DNA of 64,000 nt from Breviolum minutum Mf 1.05b.01 (Eukaryota; Sar; Dinophyceae; Suessiales; Symbiodiniaceae), in the NCBI GenBank assembly GCA_000507305.1, contig DF239530.1:1-64000 (forward strand), read 5' to 3'. The position numbers and the translations under genes were made by a program. Position 1 is the first letter of the stretch. Each line of letters opens with the position of its first letter. Shown here piece after piece: positions 1-13,000 of the stretch. Under the pieces are notes generated by a model that ran no database searches, was not told the DNA's origin, and was given only the letters and a program-made list of their open reading frames with translations.

Positions 1-654
1 AGATCTTTTCAGTTGTCGAACACTTAGAACTAGAGTGACAAAAGGACCCGCGCATTTTGTTGTGCTTTGTTTCGGTTCGAAGTGTTACGTTTTCCTTTTG
101 CATCTTGAGCGCTTTTAAAAGATTCTCATTTCTGTACGGATTGCAAACGGTTGCAATTCAAGTTGTTTGGACGGATGGGAATACCTGCAAAAGTATGAAC
201 ATGCTTATATAACCCTTATGCCCCAATCCCTTCTGCAAGTGGTTTTGGATTGGGTTTTGGGTACCTAAACAGCTTCTAACAGGGTATTTGGAGCACTAGG
301 GTAAGGCCATGCGTCCATGTCCAGATTGGGATTCATGCTTCTCCTGACCACGACATCATTGAAGTTTTTTCAACAGACGAAGCAAGCCGAATCACAAATT
401 CAGCTTGTGCATTTCAAGTTTAATGAGTATCCTATACTGAAACTTGAGCAACATCATGTAATATGCAAAGTTACATGGCACAACTTAACTTTGGATGGAT
501 CTATGTGTTTGTATGAAATGAACCCTATTAACCTTCATCATCCACTGATATCCACTGTTGCAGTGTTTAGGCAGGGCCCAACAAATAGCACGTTGTTCCC
601 CCAAGAAATGATGTCTTATTAAGGGATTTTATAAGAAACTATTTACTACTACAT

Positions 655-764
655 GGGTGTTTCCAAAAATAGTGGTATCCCAAATATTGATGGTGAAAAT
701 CATGGAAAACCCTATTAATCCTTCATGATTTCGGGGAGTTTTCCCACCATTTACGGAAACACCC
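655..764. repeat. Family F TIR element (GGGTGTTTCCAAAAATA)
   Basis: GGGTGTTTCCAAAAATAGTG ... TTACGGAAACACCC. Confidence 0.85.
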
Positions 765-798
765 AACTACTTGTCCCTTCATTAGACCTGGAGATATC

Positions 799-908
799 AA
801 TAGCTGTTTCTGGTTCCCTTAATAGGTGGTAGGTACCATATAATCCCCCAATTGGCAGTATATACCACGGACATATACCACTTATAGTCCTTGCCAATTG
901 GGTTCCTA
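799..908. repeat. Family I TIR element (CAATAGCTGTTTCTGGTTCC)
   Basis: Left end as in the intact copy at 55660; the right end is truncated at CCAATTGGGTTCC. Confidence 0.7.
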
Positions 909-957
909 CAGATAGCACATCTTCCTACAGATGTCACGTTGGCTCCTGAAGCCTCAG

Positions 958-1026
958 GAGCAACAGATAGGTGGCTGGACACAGGTCAGCGCCCATGGTA
1001 CTGGAGCGAGAATACCTCCAGTCGAT
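958..1026 (+). CDS. GLDH: GLDH exon: end of FAD-binding domain
   Basis: Twenty-three codons, phase 0 to 0, reading EQQIGGWTQVSAHGTGARIP and then PVD. This matches the GLDH segment REQQIGG..QVGAHGTGARLPPID. The HGTG loop is part of the FAD-binding fold. The acceptor is CCTCAG|GAG and the donor is GAT|GTGGCT. It is the most 5' exon I can place. Confidence 0.85.
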
Positions 1027-4000
1027 GTGGCTTGGTTTGGTGAAGCGATGTTTCATGCAATGACAGGAGTGGGAAGACCAACGTTGGATGAACCCTCCAA
1101 AAAAAAAGGACCTGATGGTGACTTTTAGGGGTTACATGTTTAGGTAGGAGAAGTGAAGTTCTTAACATGTTTTTGTTAACATTTATTTCGTGGTCCTTTG
1201 GGTGAGTAATGCCTCTATGCCTTCATTCAGGATTTGGTTGAGATCAGAGAAGGTTTTTGTGCTCATGATATTTTCCATGATAAATCACTGATCACCTCCA
1301 TCTTGTTTCATGAAGACTTGGGCATGATTTCAACAGTGCTGGGTTTTCTTCACTCGGGGAATATTTTCGAAAGAAGGCCAAAGCAAGGTCAAGAGGTCAT
1401 GTTGGATCTGAAGAATTGAGGGGAAATATCGGGAAATTGCTGCTTTCCAACCAGAAATGACCACTGAGCCCGGATCTTATGCGGATGTGTCCCTAAGGTG
1501 TGTCCTCAGAAAGAGATTAGCCCTAACATCCTATGAAGACCATCCATCTAGGGAGGGGTTTGGATTCTGAGGATTTGTTCATTTGTGTTTAATCACTGTT
1601 GTTGTTGTTGTTGTTGTTGTTGTGGTGGTGGGAATGAACTGTTTATAGATAGCTGGTAGTATCTTTGCCTCAAGACCTCCCCCCAAACGGAGAACTTGAG
1701 AAGCTTCTAAGCATCTTTTTGAATGCCCGCTAAACCTAAAGTTAAAGTTATACACAATTGTCCAAAAGGGAAATCCACCCTGTATTCCCAACCAACCAAA
1801 TTGTAAAAGAGTAAACACATCTCAATCACCAGACAGAATTTGCAACTTTGCAACATCCCTAAACCCAAAGCCTGAGGTAATTTCTATAGTTTTCCCTTTC
1901 AAAATCCCTTTCGAACACAACTGTGCCTATTTCTTTGTGAGTTTTTGGTCCAGCTAGTGACGCTTCATTGGTGGTTTGGGTTGGTTTGGGTCTTCGGGAC
2001 CCCTTATGAAAGGAATTCTTACTTTGGGGTACCCCGATTGAATCCCAAAGCACCCGGCCACAAACCACCTATTTACTATTAGTTCTGAACTAATTAGTTC
2101 TGGTCAAATTATAGCGACCTCAAACGACCTGGGCCCCCCAAAGGTAGTTTTTTGGAAGGGAAATCCCGTTATTTCAGGTAAATCTGGGTTGGTGCAACAT
2201 CATTTGGCCAGAATATATATATATATATATACGTGTATATATATTTATCTATATATATATATGTCAATATATATTTATATGTATATATGTATATATGTGT
2301 ATCAATGTCTATATATATAAACATTGCAATAACATTACAAACATATTTGGGGATAGGTGGTGGTTTCAAGGATTAGTTGACTGGTGCTGAATTTCAGGAA
2401 ATGATCACCTCAATGACTGTGGTGAGTCCTTCTAAAGGACTGGGCAGCTACAGCTGATGGCGGAAGCTGAAGGGAAGTTCCCCTACGATCGTTATGTAGA
2501 TTTTATAAATGGAGATACAACCCCTGTAAATGGCCTTAAAAAGGGGTAACTGGGGTTACTTCACCATCAATAAGTGGAGTTATGGGCCAGTTACTTATGA
2601 GTGGTAGGGACTCGGATGGCTGAGTGTGTCCAGAGAAAGACATTGATTCATTTGTTTGATTGATTGATTGATTGATTCATTCATTCATTCATTCATTCAT
2701 TCCTTCCGAGATGTCTACAGGAGGGCCTATTTAAAGATATCTGAGATCCCTTCCAAACTGCCACCTTTCGGCAAGTTCGGAATTTCAAACGTTCAAACCC
2801 TCTGAATTCTTCAGTGTTGGATGGGCCTATATGTAACTTGATATTTATTTGCTTTATATAAATTATGCGATCAAACAGAACTATGAGGACATAGTCGAGA
2901 AACTAAAACCGTGCATATGCAAATCATGGAAATCTACATCTACACAGTATGTTTTTTTTACATCCGACCTTCCAAAGGGTGCCAAATGGTTCCCAAAGGG
3001 TTTCAATTCACCATCGTTTAGGGTTTAATTGGCACCCCTTACAAGGTGCTGGTATTTTTTTCAACTATTTGAAAGCATGGTCATATAGTCCCCCCAAGTA
3101 TGCCAGTGTTTCAAATGAAGATTAGTGAGCTTTTTTTTCGGTGACTCTGAGAATGTAGGTCGTCATCCTGGTTTTCCATGCAATTTGGTATGATGATACT
3201 GTTGATGGAAGAAATCCTGCACCACTTGATAGGTAGTTCATCCACTATTTACAGGGTTTTAGCACCATCCCAGGTGGTTGTTTGGGATTTCTGAACCATC
3301 AACAGTATCACGGGAACATCCATTCGTCCATTCATCCCACGAGTCCATCCGGCAAAGCAAATAGGAGTGATGAAGCTCTCAGAAGGTGATGGATTGTATC
3401 TGGTCATCTCAAAAAATCATGCGCAAACGAGGTAGACCCCGGAAGGTTTAACGTAGCCCCTGAAAAATGGCGGTTGGAAAACTACTTGGGAAGGTAACTT
3501 TTCAGAGGCCTTTGCTATTACATAACCTTCATGGCAGTATTTGACCCTAAAAAACCTTCAAAACGATGGATTTTGCCCATCAGAATTGGATAATATTAAT
3601 CTGGCTTTTTGAAGGCTGCACTATTTTGTGATGTGAAACAAAAAAGAAACAAAGGCGATTGATTCTGGAGTCCTTGTTGGTTCAAGAGCGCAACGAAAAC
3701 AGGTCAATTCGCAACTTGAGGTTTTTTCAGCAAAAACACTAGGAGAGGTTGAGTTTGAAATCAGAAACTTATAAAGTTTGGCAATGTAAAGGGATTCACA
3801 AAGAGTTTCGGCGCCTTTAGGTTATTTGTATCATTTGGTCACACAACATTTGGGTTTGTTGGTGAAAGGGTCGTCGGCAATTTTATGGCAAGATATGGTG
3901 TTTGATTCGCAAATCGCTTTGCAACAAATCCATTAGCTAATGAATTGGGTTGCTTCGAGGGTTGAACATAAACCACCAGGATTTTTCAAAATGACTTTTT

Positions 4001-7000
4001 TTCATCCCCTCGTTGGAGGTCGCTGGCCCCTTTTGAACATGTCGCATCTTCACCATCCCCAAGAAAAGGTCGTAAAGAATTGCCCGGCAGCTGATTTTGT
4101 GGCACCCTCTCCGTAGACTTCTTCCGTTCACGATGATACTTCAAGGGTTAAAGCTTGGAAAATATATTCCAGACATGCTAGGGGCCAAGAGGAAAGTAGC
4201 ACAGGTTTGGTAGCCCAACAATCTGATTGGGATGTCATGGCATATCGAACCTGTTTTGAAGCCCGCATTCGCAGTACCATTACGGATTTTGGGATTTTGT
4301 TGGGTTTGTTGAGGATGTTCGGAATTTGTATGGTATGAAAATGACAGGACCAACTTGACACACAAATGGGTTCCAGCTAGTATGAAATCCATGGTTCTTT
4401 CAGGAGTTATGTTTGTCATCTGTGCCCGGGGTGCCGAAAAACAAAAACGTCATCCAGGTTCCCTTGGATGCGTGTGGGTCTTGGTGCCCTTGCAGTAGTT
4501 CAAGAGATGACACTCAAGGCTCGTGGTTCAAAGTTGTGTTATATCCTGTTTCTACTTGGAGGATCATCCCATTTAGTAAATGGTTAATAACCATGGTTAG
4601 TAAGTCTCCTAAGTAGGGTTATTCCCCTTCCAAATGGGCTAAATGGCTTATAAATGGGGCTTACTAACTACTTACTAACTGGGATGATCCTCCAAGTAGG
4701 TGGTGGTTTCAAATATTTTTTTGTTCACCCCGAACCCTGGGGAGATGATCCAATTTGACGAGCATATTTTTCAGATAGGTTGAAACCGCCAACTAGGTTT
4801 GTTATGGAGAGAGTAGTACTATTGAATACCCTCCAGTATTTCCTAAGATAGCTGGCTGGAAAATCCCCATCTTCAATAGGATTCCTACATCTTCATTCAG
4901 GGTCCATTTTCCAGCAGCCATGTTAGTTTACTGTTGAATACTCTTGATGGACCCCCCAAATTCTGCATCATTTTGATATGCTAAGATTGCTATCAACCAT
5001 AGAAGGTGGGCTCCAAAAACCTTTTTTTTTAATGGAGTGACATGGGTACAGTAGCCCCTTTTTAAATGGCCGAAAATATATGGGTTTCACAACCCTACTT
5101 GGGTGAGTTATAATTACCCCGAGTTATAACTGGTGACGTTGGTCCCACCTTGGTTGTAGTGTCACTTGTGCTAAATTCGTTGGAAAAAATCATCCCACCA
5201 GCTTCCTAAAGCGCAAAATTTCGTTCAGAAGGTGATCCCGAGATATACGTTGCATGAGCGCACCTTTTGCTGTAGCTATGCAGAATTGGAGCGAGATCAC
5301 AAGAAACTTTTGCAGACCTATCGTCATGTGCGATGCTGGGCGATGTTTTTTAAATGATTTTCTTTTTTTATAAACAAAAGGGGCTCCTTTTTTAAGGTTT
5401 TGTTTGTTTTTCCAGAGGTGTAAGGGAGGCACAAACCGTATGGAGACTGCCAATTATTCTATACTATACTTGTAGTTGTTGAGATTTAAGTAAGTATACT
5501 ATCTACAACTTTGCATGTACTCACAGCATGTAGGGTGGCCCCTTCTTGCAGACCGTATGGGTTTTAAAACAAGCTAAACAAGGCTGAACAGCACGCTCAA
5601 CGATTAAAACTGATATGGAGCCCAGAGAAAAAGAGGTGTTGCACTTGGAGGATCATCCCATTTAGTGAGTAGTTAGCAACAATTATTAGTAAGTCCCCTA
5701 TCTTGGGTTGTTCCCCTTCCAAATGGCCTAAATAGCCTATACATGGGGGTTACTAGCTACTTACTGCGTGGGGTGATCCTCCAAGCAGGGTCTAATTTCC
5801 ATGCCAGATTTAGTTTGCAGAACTCCCCGATGACACTCACGGAGGGGGGTGTGGATTCCCTAAGGATATATGTGGATTCCTTACACGGACACCATTGTGG
5901 TGGTGGTTTCCGATGTCGCGAAAGCTGGCGCCAAAGCAGCGCAAACTTTGCCTGAAGAGGAACGGGTAGAACCTTTGAAGAAGTTGTTTCTTGGCAATGA
6001 AAGCTGTAATTTATGAGGTCCTTGGAAGACGATCCTTTCCATTTGGGATGGCCTGTTTTCGGGGGCGAACTGTTACCTTTAGGGAGTGTAGGGAATGGAT
6101 GCTCTCGGAATTTGTTGATGGTTTTGACAGACATGTCCCCCTAGGGTAAATCCATGCATTAGTGGCAATGTGTTGGTGATATCTTGGTTTCAGGGAGTGT
6201 ATAGGTGGAAATCTCTCCTAATTATAGATGGAAATCCCTCCTAAATTTGTTTTTTTAACACTAGAAATTTGGTTGTATGATGAAAATAACTTGCCTACAA
6301 CATTTTCTTTGATCCTTTGATCCGTTTTCATGGGTTTCCCATTTGAGCACCTCTTTTTGTCTTTTTCTTCAAGTTGCATTTCCGCCCAGATGGAAATGCC
6401 CCCTCTCTTGGCAACCGGAGGTGTTTGTTGCAGTCGATGTACTGTATATGGAAGATATATTTGTATACACCCTGGAAGATTAACATGGAACGTACGAATC
6501 ACCCATTTAAATTGGAAAACGATCTTCCAACCCTCCATGATTATGCTCCATGTTAATCTTCAGGGGTTATACAAGGTGGGCCCCCTACTAGATATAACTT
6601 GGGTTATAACTCCTATAACTAGGGTTATAATCCCAGTTACCTAATTATAAGGCCATTTATAGGGGTTACAACTCCATTTATAGCTGGCAGGGGCCCACCT
6701 TGTGTTAATCTTCAGGGGTTATAGAGACATTAAAGTCCTTCAATACAGCCCACATGCTCCAGGTATGGAATAGTCAATCAACTTCGAAGCAGCCAGATCA
6801 TACTTGTTGGCAAATATGGATTGCATCATATTTGTTGGGAAAAATGGATTGCTAATAACTGTAGTTCCACAAATGCAAAGAAATATTAGTTTCATGTTCT
6901 GGGATGACTTACCCTGTTAGAACTATCGATTACATTCATAGGCCTTTACATGTATCAAAAACTTGTTGGAATCGCTGCAAACAGTCCGCACTACCAGGCT

Positions 7001-10000
7001 AAAAGAGATGCAGAAAGTGTCTTGGACAGTGCGTGTCAATGTTGGCAGGGAAAGAAATGGGTTACAAGCAAATGTGTATAGACATCTACTGCCAGTGCCC
7101 TAATATTCTAACATTAAGGGAAGTGTCAATGTACACGCTTATAATGAGAATGATTAGGGATGAGCAGCATGTTTGTTGAGAGTGTTTATATTATTCACTT
7201 ATTTTCTGGGATTTTCGATCCTGAAACCTCCAATTTTGCAGGTTTCCACATCTTAGGATACATATCATTCACCTTTTTTGGGTTGCCAGTTGCAAATCTC
7301 ATTGATTGTAATATCCATCTCTCCAGCACTTTTTCAGGGTTCCTTGGAGTCACCGGGGAATTTTACGAATGGCCCAACTTAGGATTGTGGCAACTTAGAA
7401 GGGAAGAATTTTGCTGAGCTTCGCGTCTCTTGGATGAACCTGGATGGGTTTGAAAGTTGGAGGAAAACTCGGCAGTTTGATCAGAGCTTCCTTTCCCTAG
7501 CTGGCATCCATGGATATGGTATATTTACCTACATGAAAACCCATAAGAATCAACCATTTCATGTAGGTAAATATACCGTTCGTCCCATGGACGATATAGG
7601 TTTGGAATATATACATCACCTAGAATTAACGACCCGGAACGCAAAACATGGTGTTTTTTTAATGCTTGTCTGGGGCATTTTTACGTTTTAGTTTTCGGGG
7701 ACATCTATCATTTAGAAGGTGGTTTCTTCAAGGTGGGCCCCCCCAGTTACAACTGGGTTTATAATTCCTGTAACTAGGGTTATAAGAACACTTAGCCATT
7801 TATAAGGCCATTTATAGGGGTTATAACTCCATTTATATATAACTGCTAGGGGCCCACCTTGTTTCTTCTAACATTTTTTTTTCACCCCATAGAGTTGGGT
7901 GTGTAGATGAATCCAACTTGACTCACAGATTGGACTGGGGGAGTTTAACACCAGCTGGTTATAAACTCGGTCGTGATGTCGTGGTGAATATTCTAGCTCG
8001 AGTCACGAGTCGGTCAATTTTTATGGACATCTCACTTCAAACGTGTTTCTAACTTCACACCCAAAATTATGCATATGCATGCATATCATATATATATATA
8101 CATATTTATTTACATACAATATATATATATATTATATATATATCCGTCAGCATCCACAAGCACATGACAGATTCTTAAAAGGGTGCGCTACCCCAAAGTA
8201 GTAGCCAAAACAGACTCGATCTAGAGTAGCGCAATTAGATAACCAATCAGAAAAAATGATGTTTCCAAAAACAGAAGGCTGATCAACAGCACAATATGAT
8301 TATATGTTTCATCTTTAACAAAGGTTCACAGCTACATGTTCGATGCTTCGATCATTTTGATGGAAACCCAACCAGAATTATTACATGTTTCTGCATTATG
8401 TCTCTTCAAGCTTGAGAAAAAACTCAATTTCGTGGAAATTCATCTAGGTGGTGGTTTCTTTTTTTTTTAATGTTCACCCCTATTTGTTGAAGATTCCCAT
8501 TTTGACTAATATTTTTCAAATGGGTTGGTTCAACCACCAACCGTCGTCATGAGTGGGCCCCATTTGTGTTGAAAAAAGTTGGATTATCCCCAACAAAAAT
8601 CACATGGTTCACCTTGAAATGGAAAGTGTTCACATTCCAATCGTAGAAAGCATTTTTTCGGGTTCATATTTTTTTGGGGGGGAACATTTTTTGGGGTGGT
8701 GTACTGTATTCAACGTATTCCTTGGTGATAGCCAATATCAAGCAAGCAGTTCCATTTGCTTAGTATGCACCGTAGTCAGGTTTCACATTCTTTTGTCCTT
8801 CTTTGCAGCTTTTGAAAGGGTCGCCTCAAAAAAAAGGCAGAAAGCAGTGTTTTATTTTCAAAATCGTCTTGAATTTGAGAGTGTTGAGTTCTAGATCAAA
8901 TGTATATAGATATATATGTGTAAAAAGAAACATATACCATCCATGGATACTACTGTTGATGAAAGAAATCCTGCACCACCTGGGATATAAACTTTGTAAA
9001 TAATTGGATAAACTACATATCAACTGGTGCAGGATTTCTTCCATCAACAGTAGCTCGATATTTCCCTCAAATGTTGAAAACATGATAGGTTCCTATGATA
9101 ATTTCCATGGATACTATGATGATCTTTTGCAAATGTTTGTCTCATTCTGTTTGGCAACATGAGGAGAAGCTGTTGGTTTTAGATCCCTTGAATCCGCAAC
9201 ATGTGGCCAAGGTGGGATCTGGGAACACTCATGTTTTGTTGGAGGTTTGTGTATGTCTTGTAATGTTGCAAGAAGGTCTTTAAAGGATCAATAGCGGTAG
9301 ACTTACATGTTTTGGCTGGAAAATCCCTATCTTCAATAGGACATTTATCTTCAATTAGCTTCTTCAAAGTAACCTTTTGATTCCCCAAACACAGGTCACT
9401 TAAGCCCCGACAAAGGTCACTTTGAAGAACCTGGAAGATGGTCCAAAGTTTCTATTGCCATGTTATTTTTAAACAGCCGGAGCTGTTTCAGTTTGGGGTC
9501 CCCCCCGATTTTCACGACCTTAATTACCTTCCGACTTTATCTTTAAAAAAAGTGTCTTTGTGTAAAGGAAACCTTGAGGAACCCATATCAATGGCCGGGG
9601 AACAATCCCAACATGCACTAAAAAACGTGCTTGGTATTCTACTTTTATTTGCCATATTTTGCCATATTTTTTTTTGGCCATCCAATGTATAGATAAATAT
9701 TCCAGTCCCATGGAGCATCTGGAAATTGGGGGTTGCTGCATTATTCTGTTGTTAAAAAACCCAGAAAAAAAGGACCAACTCTTGAGCCATCGCTGCATCA
9801 TGGTTTCAGATGACTTGACCTGTTGGACCATCTTTGTTTATGTCTCGAATCCATTGAATAATATATACTTCTGGCTGATTTGATTTGGGGTGTTGTGATT
9901 GCATTTCAAGTGATACATACTTGCAAGTCCTGGGATGATCCTCTAAGTACCAGTCATGAATACATGTGATTATAATTATCACCTATAGGTATACTAGGTG

Positions 10001-13000
10001 GTGGTTTCAAATATTTTTCACTTTCACCCCTATTTGGGGAAGATTTCTATTGTGACTAATATTTTTCAATTGGGTTGAAACCACCAACTAGTATAGGATT
10101 GTATGTATAAGGTCCTTTTTATAGGGGTTATTACAACCCCATTTATAGGGGGGACCAGCCCACGTCACCTCGGTGAAGCACCACGTCACCGGTCCAGGTG
10201 AATCGCGCCGAAGCCGAATTTTGGCGACGCTCCAGTGGAGAGCGGATCGCAGCCACTTGGGTGGCAAAGGACGTGAAAAGCCTATGCCTGGATAGCCTAT
10301 GCTGGATACCCCCTCATTGTCCCTTAATCATCCCCAAAGTAAGGCCTCCTTTTTTCTTGGGAAAAAGGTGGCGTTGGGGTAAATTTTGAGATTCCAATGA
10401 AACACTTGGAGGATCATCCCGTTTAGTAAGTGGTTAGTAACCCCGATTTATAAACCATTTAGGCCATTTGGAATGGGAGTATAACCCTACTTAGGGGACT
10501 TACTATCCATGGTTATTAACCACTTACTAAGTGGGATGATTCTCCAAGATGACATGAGATTTTCAGGCAAATGAACTCAACCCTCATTTGGCATGCTACC
10601 TTTTTTGGTGGGGGATCATTGCATTCTTCACAAAAAGGACCACACATTTTTTTTTGTCAGGTCAGGATTTTTAATGAAACTTATTTTTCACAAATTCCAG
10701 CCGGTGAATTGGGAACACCTGTCCTCGGTCCCACCTTTTTGGTTTCTAAGAATTGAAGTGAGAACAGTAACCCAAACCCTGGTTATTTGTATTTACTTGT
10801 TGTATTTATGGCATTATACTTCGCAGTTATGTGGGGATTATAAAAAACCATCGTAAGGATCATGACTGGCTATTATAAGATCAAGGAATGTTTCTTATCG
10901 GAAATGAATAGATATAGTAGATATAAATAGATGTTTGTCCACTCTGGACTTTTGTGTGCTCCCTACTTTTGACTCAAACTGAAAGTGTCACTCACATCAA
11001 TGATCATTAATATCGCTGTACTCTTATGGTTTGAATCATATCAATATCTTTTCTCCTGACACATGAGCTTCAACAAGCTAAATTGCAGCTCCTTTTAGTT
11101 GAGTACACCCTGGAAGACTAACACGACCGTGGAAAACTACTTCATGTTTAATAGGAGATTCATCTTCAAATGGTTGTGGTTCCATTGTTTTGTCAGCTTT
11201 CGGGCGAAACAACGATCAACTCAAACATTTACGAAGATGAAGCAACACCCAAACCCTAAATGCTCAATTTTTGATGGGTCTTTTGACCGACAAAAGCATG
11301 ACAAAAACTGAGAAGCAAAGAATCCTTGGTTCCGGGATCAACCGTGGACATATGTTTGAGTATTTTCCAGCACGGTCCAGCTCAGAACTTAAAACGAAGT
11401 CTTGCAACCAACCAAACATGTGATGTCGACATCCCGTCCGTCATAACCTCGTGACGTTCGGTGTGTGTTTTTCTTTCGGTATGTTTTTGGGTGTCCTCCG
11501 AACCTCAGGAGGGTGGCCCTGGATGTCTAGGGAAGATATGATGATTCCATGCGCATGTTGATTGATTTCGACCCACTTTTTGATGCACAAGGACAGCACA
11601 CAAATCTTGGGTTTTGAATGCGGTGGCGTGCCACTTGGTCTTCACTACGGAAAAACGGCAGTTGCTGGGGTGAACTTGGATTACTGTCTACATCTTTCTA
11701 CAATAGGATTATATAATCACCATTTGAGCAACCCTGGTTATTTCCTGTAGACAGGGGATTACACTACAGAGTTATATATAGTGATTCTAGTGACGAGCCA
11801 GTATAAGGCTCACTACGAGCCTATCAGTATAATGGAATGTCATAAGGGTTCTGTTGCTCCTTTCGTATATCACCATTTAGGTGAAAGTACCAAAACTAGG
11901 GGAGACAAAAAGTACCAAATAGGATAGTGTAACGTGTTTCAATTTTCAACACGTTTCCAAAACACCTGTTCTCGTGTGTCATTTTGACTGACCTGCTAGC
12001 CCTCCAGACATGAAGGGAAAAAAAGAAACAACGACCTAACAGAAAATACCTGGTACAACCCCGAAATTTAACATAGCCCCTGAAAAATAAAGGTTGGAAG
12101 ATGAGTTTCCTTTTGGGATTGCATATTTTTAGGGGCTATGTTAAATTTCCGGGGTGTAGCTTTAGTTAAAAAGTCCAGTCCAGCTTCTTCCAGTCGTGAC
12201 CTTTTGATAACCCCCCAAATGGAGGTCACTGAGGTCACCCCTGAAAAAGGTCACGAATCTGAAAAACACCCAAAATCGGGTCACTTACGGAAGAACCTGG
12301 GTGAGTGAAGTTGTCAGACTGTTGTCGTTGAATGCTTGAACATGTTCGGAAGACCTGGATCTCACATGACATTCGTTACGTCATGCCATTTCAGGTAGTT
12401 CAGTGGGTAAAGTCCTCCTCATTGCAAAGCCTGCATTTATGGGTGAATTACTACATTATTCCAGTTTTTTTTTCAGATAGGAGCTTGAATAGTATCCACA
12501 TGTCCTGAGACATGTTCAAGAGGGAGGCATCAAGCTCCATGATTTTTTTTGGGGGGGCTGCCAACTTGGAACTTTATGTAGCATGGATACCCAAAAAAGT
12601 TAGACGGATTTGAAAAGGGTTTAACATGGTTTAACACTTTTACCCTCCTAAAAACTAGCATATCCCCTACCGTTTCCGGCATGAGTCCTTGAGTCGGATC
12701 CGGGGGATACCGAACTTTTTTTCCGCTCCATGGGGCTTTTTTGGACTCGTGAACCAAAAGGGGGCACCCATGGCCCATACCATCCCTATTTACCTACATG
12801 AATGGTTGATTTTTATGGCAAATGTAGGCAAATATTCCATACATGGATATCACGGATGCTATGGGTAGGGTTTCTCTATCTGGGCCACTTAGGGTAGATC
12901 CAGGCGCCAATTTTCCGAGGTTTGTGAGAGTTTTGTCATATGATCATGTCTCCTTATTAAAGGTGTTTGTTTTTTCAACATCACGTGTTCTTTTTTTGGG

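Larger units (their letters stand above)
1..957. other. Intron or upstream sequence with repeats
   Basis: I find no exon that fits the missing N-terminal part of GLDH. It contains a diverged fragment shared with 26260 and 40660 (CACTGTTGCAGTGTTT.. region), a family F copy (655-764) and a family I copy (799-908). The open frame 317-622 looks like chance. Confidence 0.5.

Noticed and set aside
2169..2369. Tyrosine/isoleucine-rich minus frame
   Set aside because: Product of an AT microsatellite.
4404..4532. Open frame ELCLSSVPGVPKNKN..., in phase with good-looking splice sites
   Set aside because: A different frame of the same bases (4458-4518) matches GLDH residue for residue, so this one is a shadow.
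5757..6134. 125-codon minus-strand frame
   Set aside because: The plus strand here is the YMWIPYTDTIVVVV exon of GLDH, and the minus frame runs into a family C repeat.
10338..10343. Strong consensus donor GTAAGG after the VNRAEAEFW exon
   Set aside because: Using it would add about 29 residues absent from GLDH. A GC donor at 10249-10252 keeps the family spacing.
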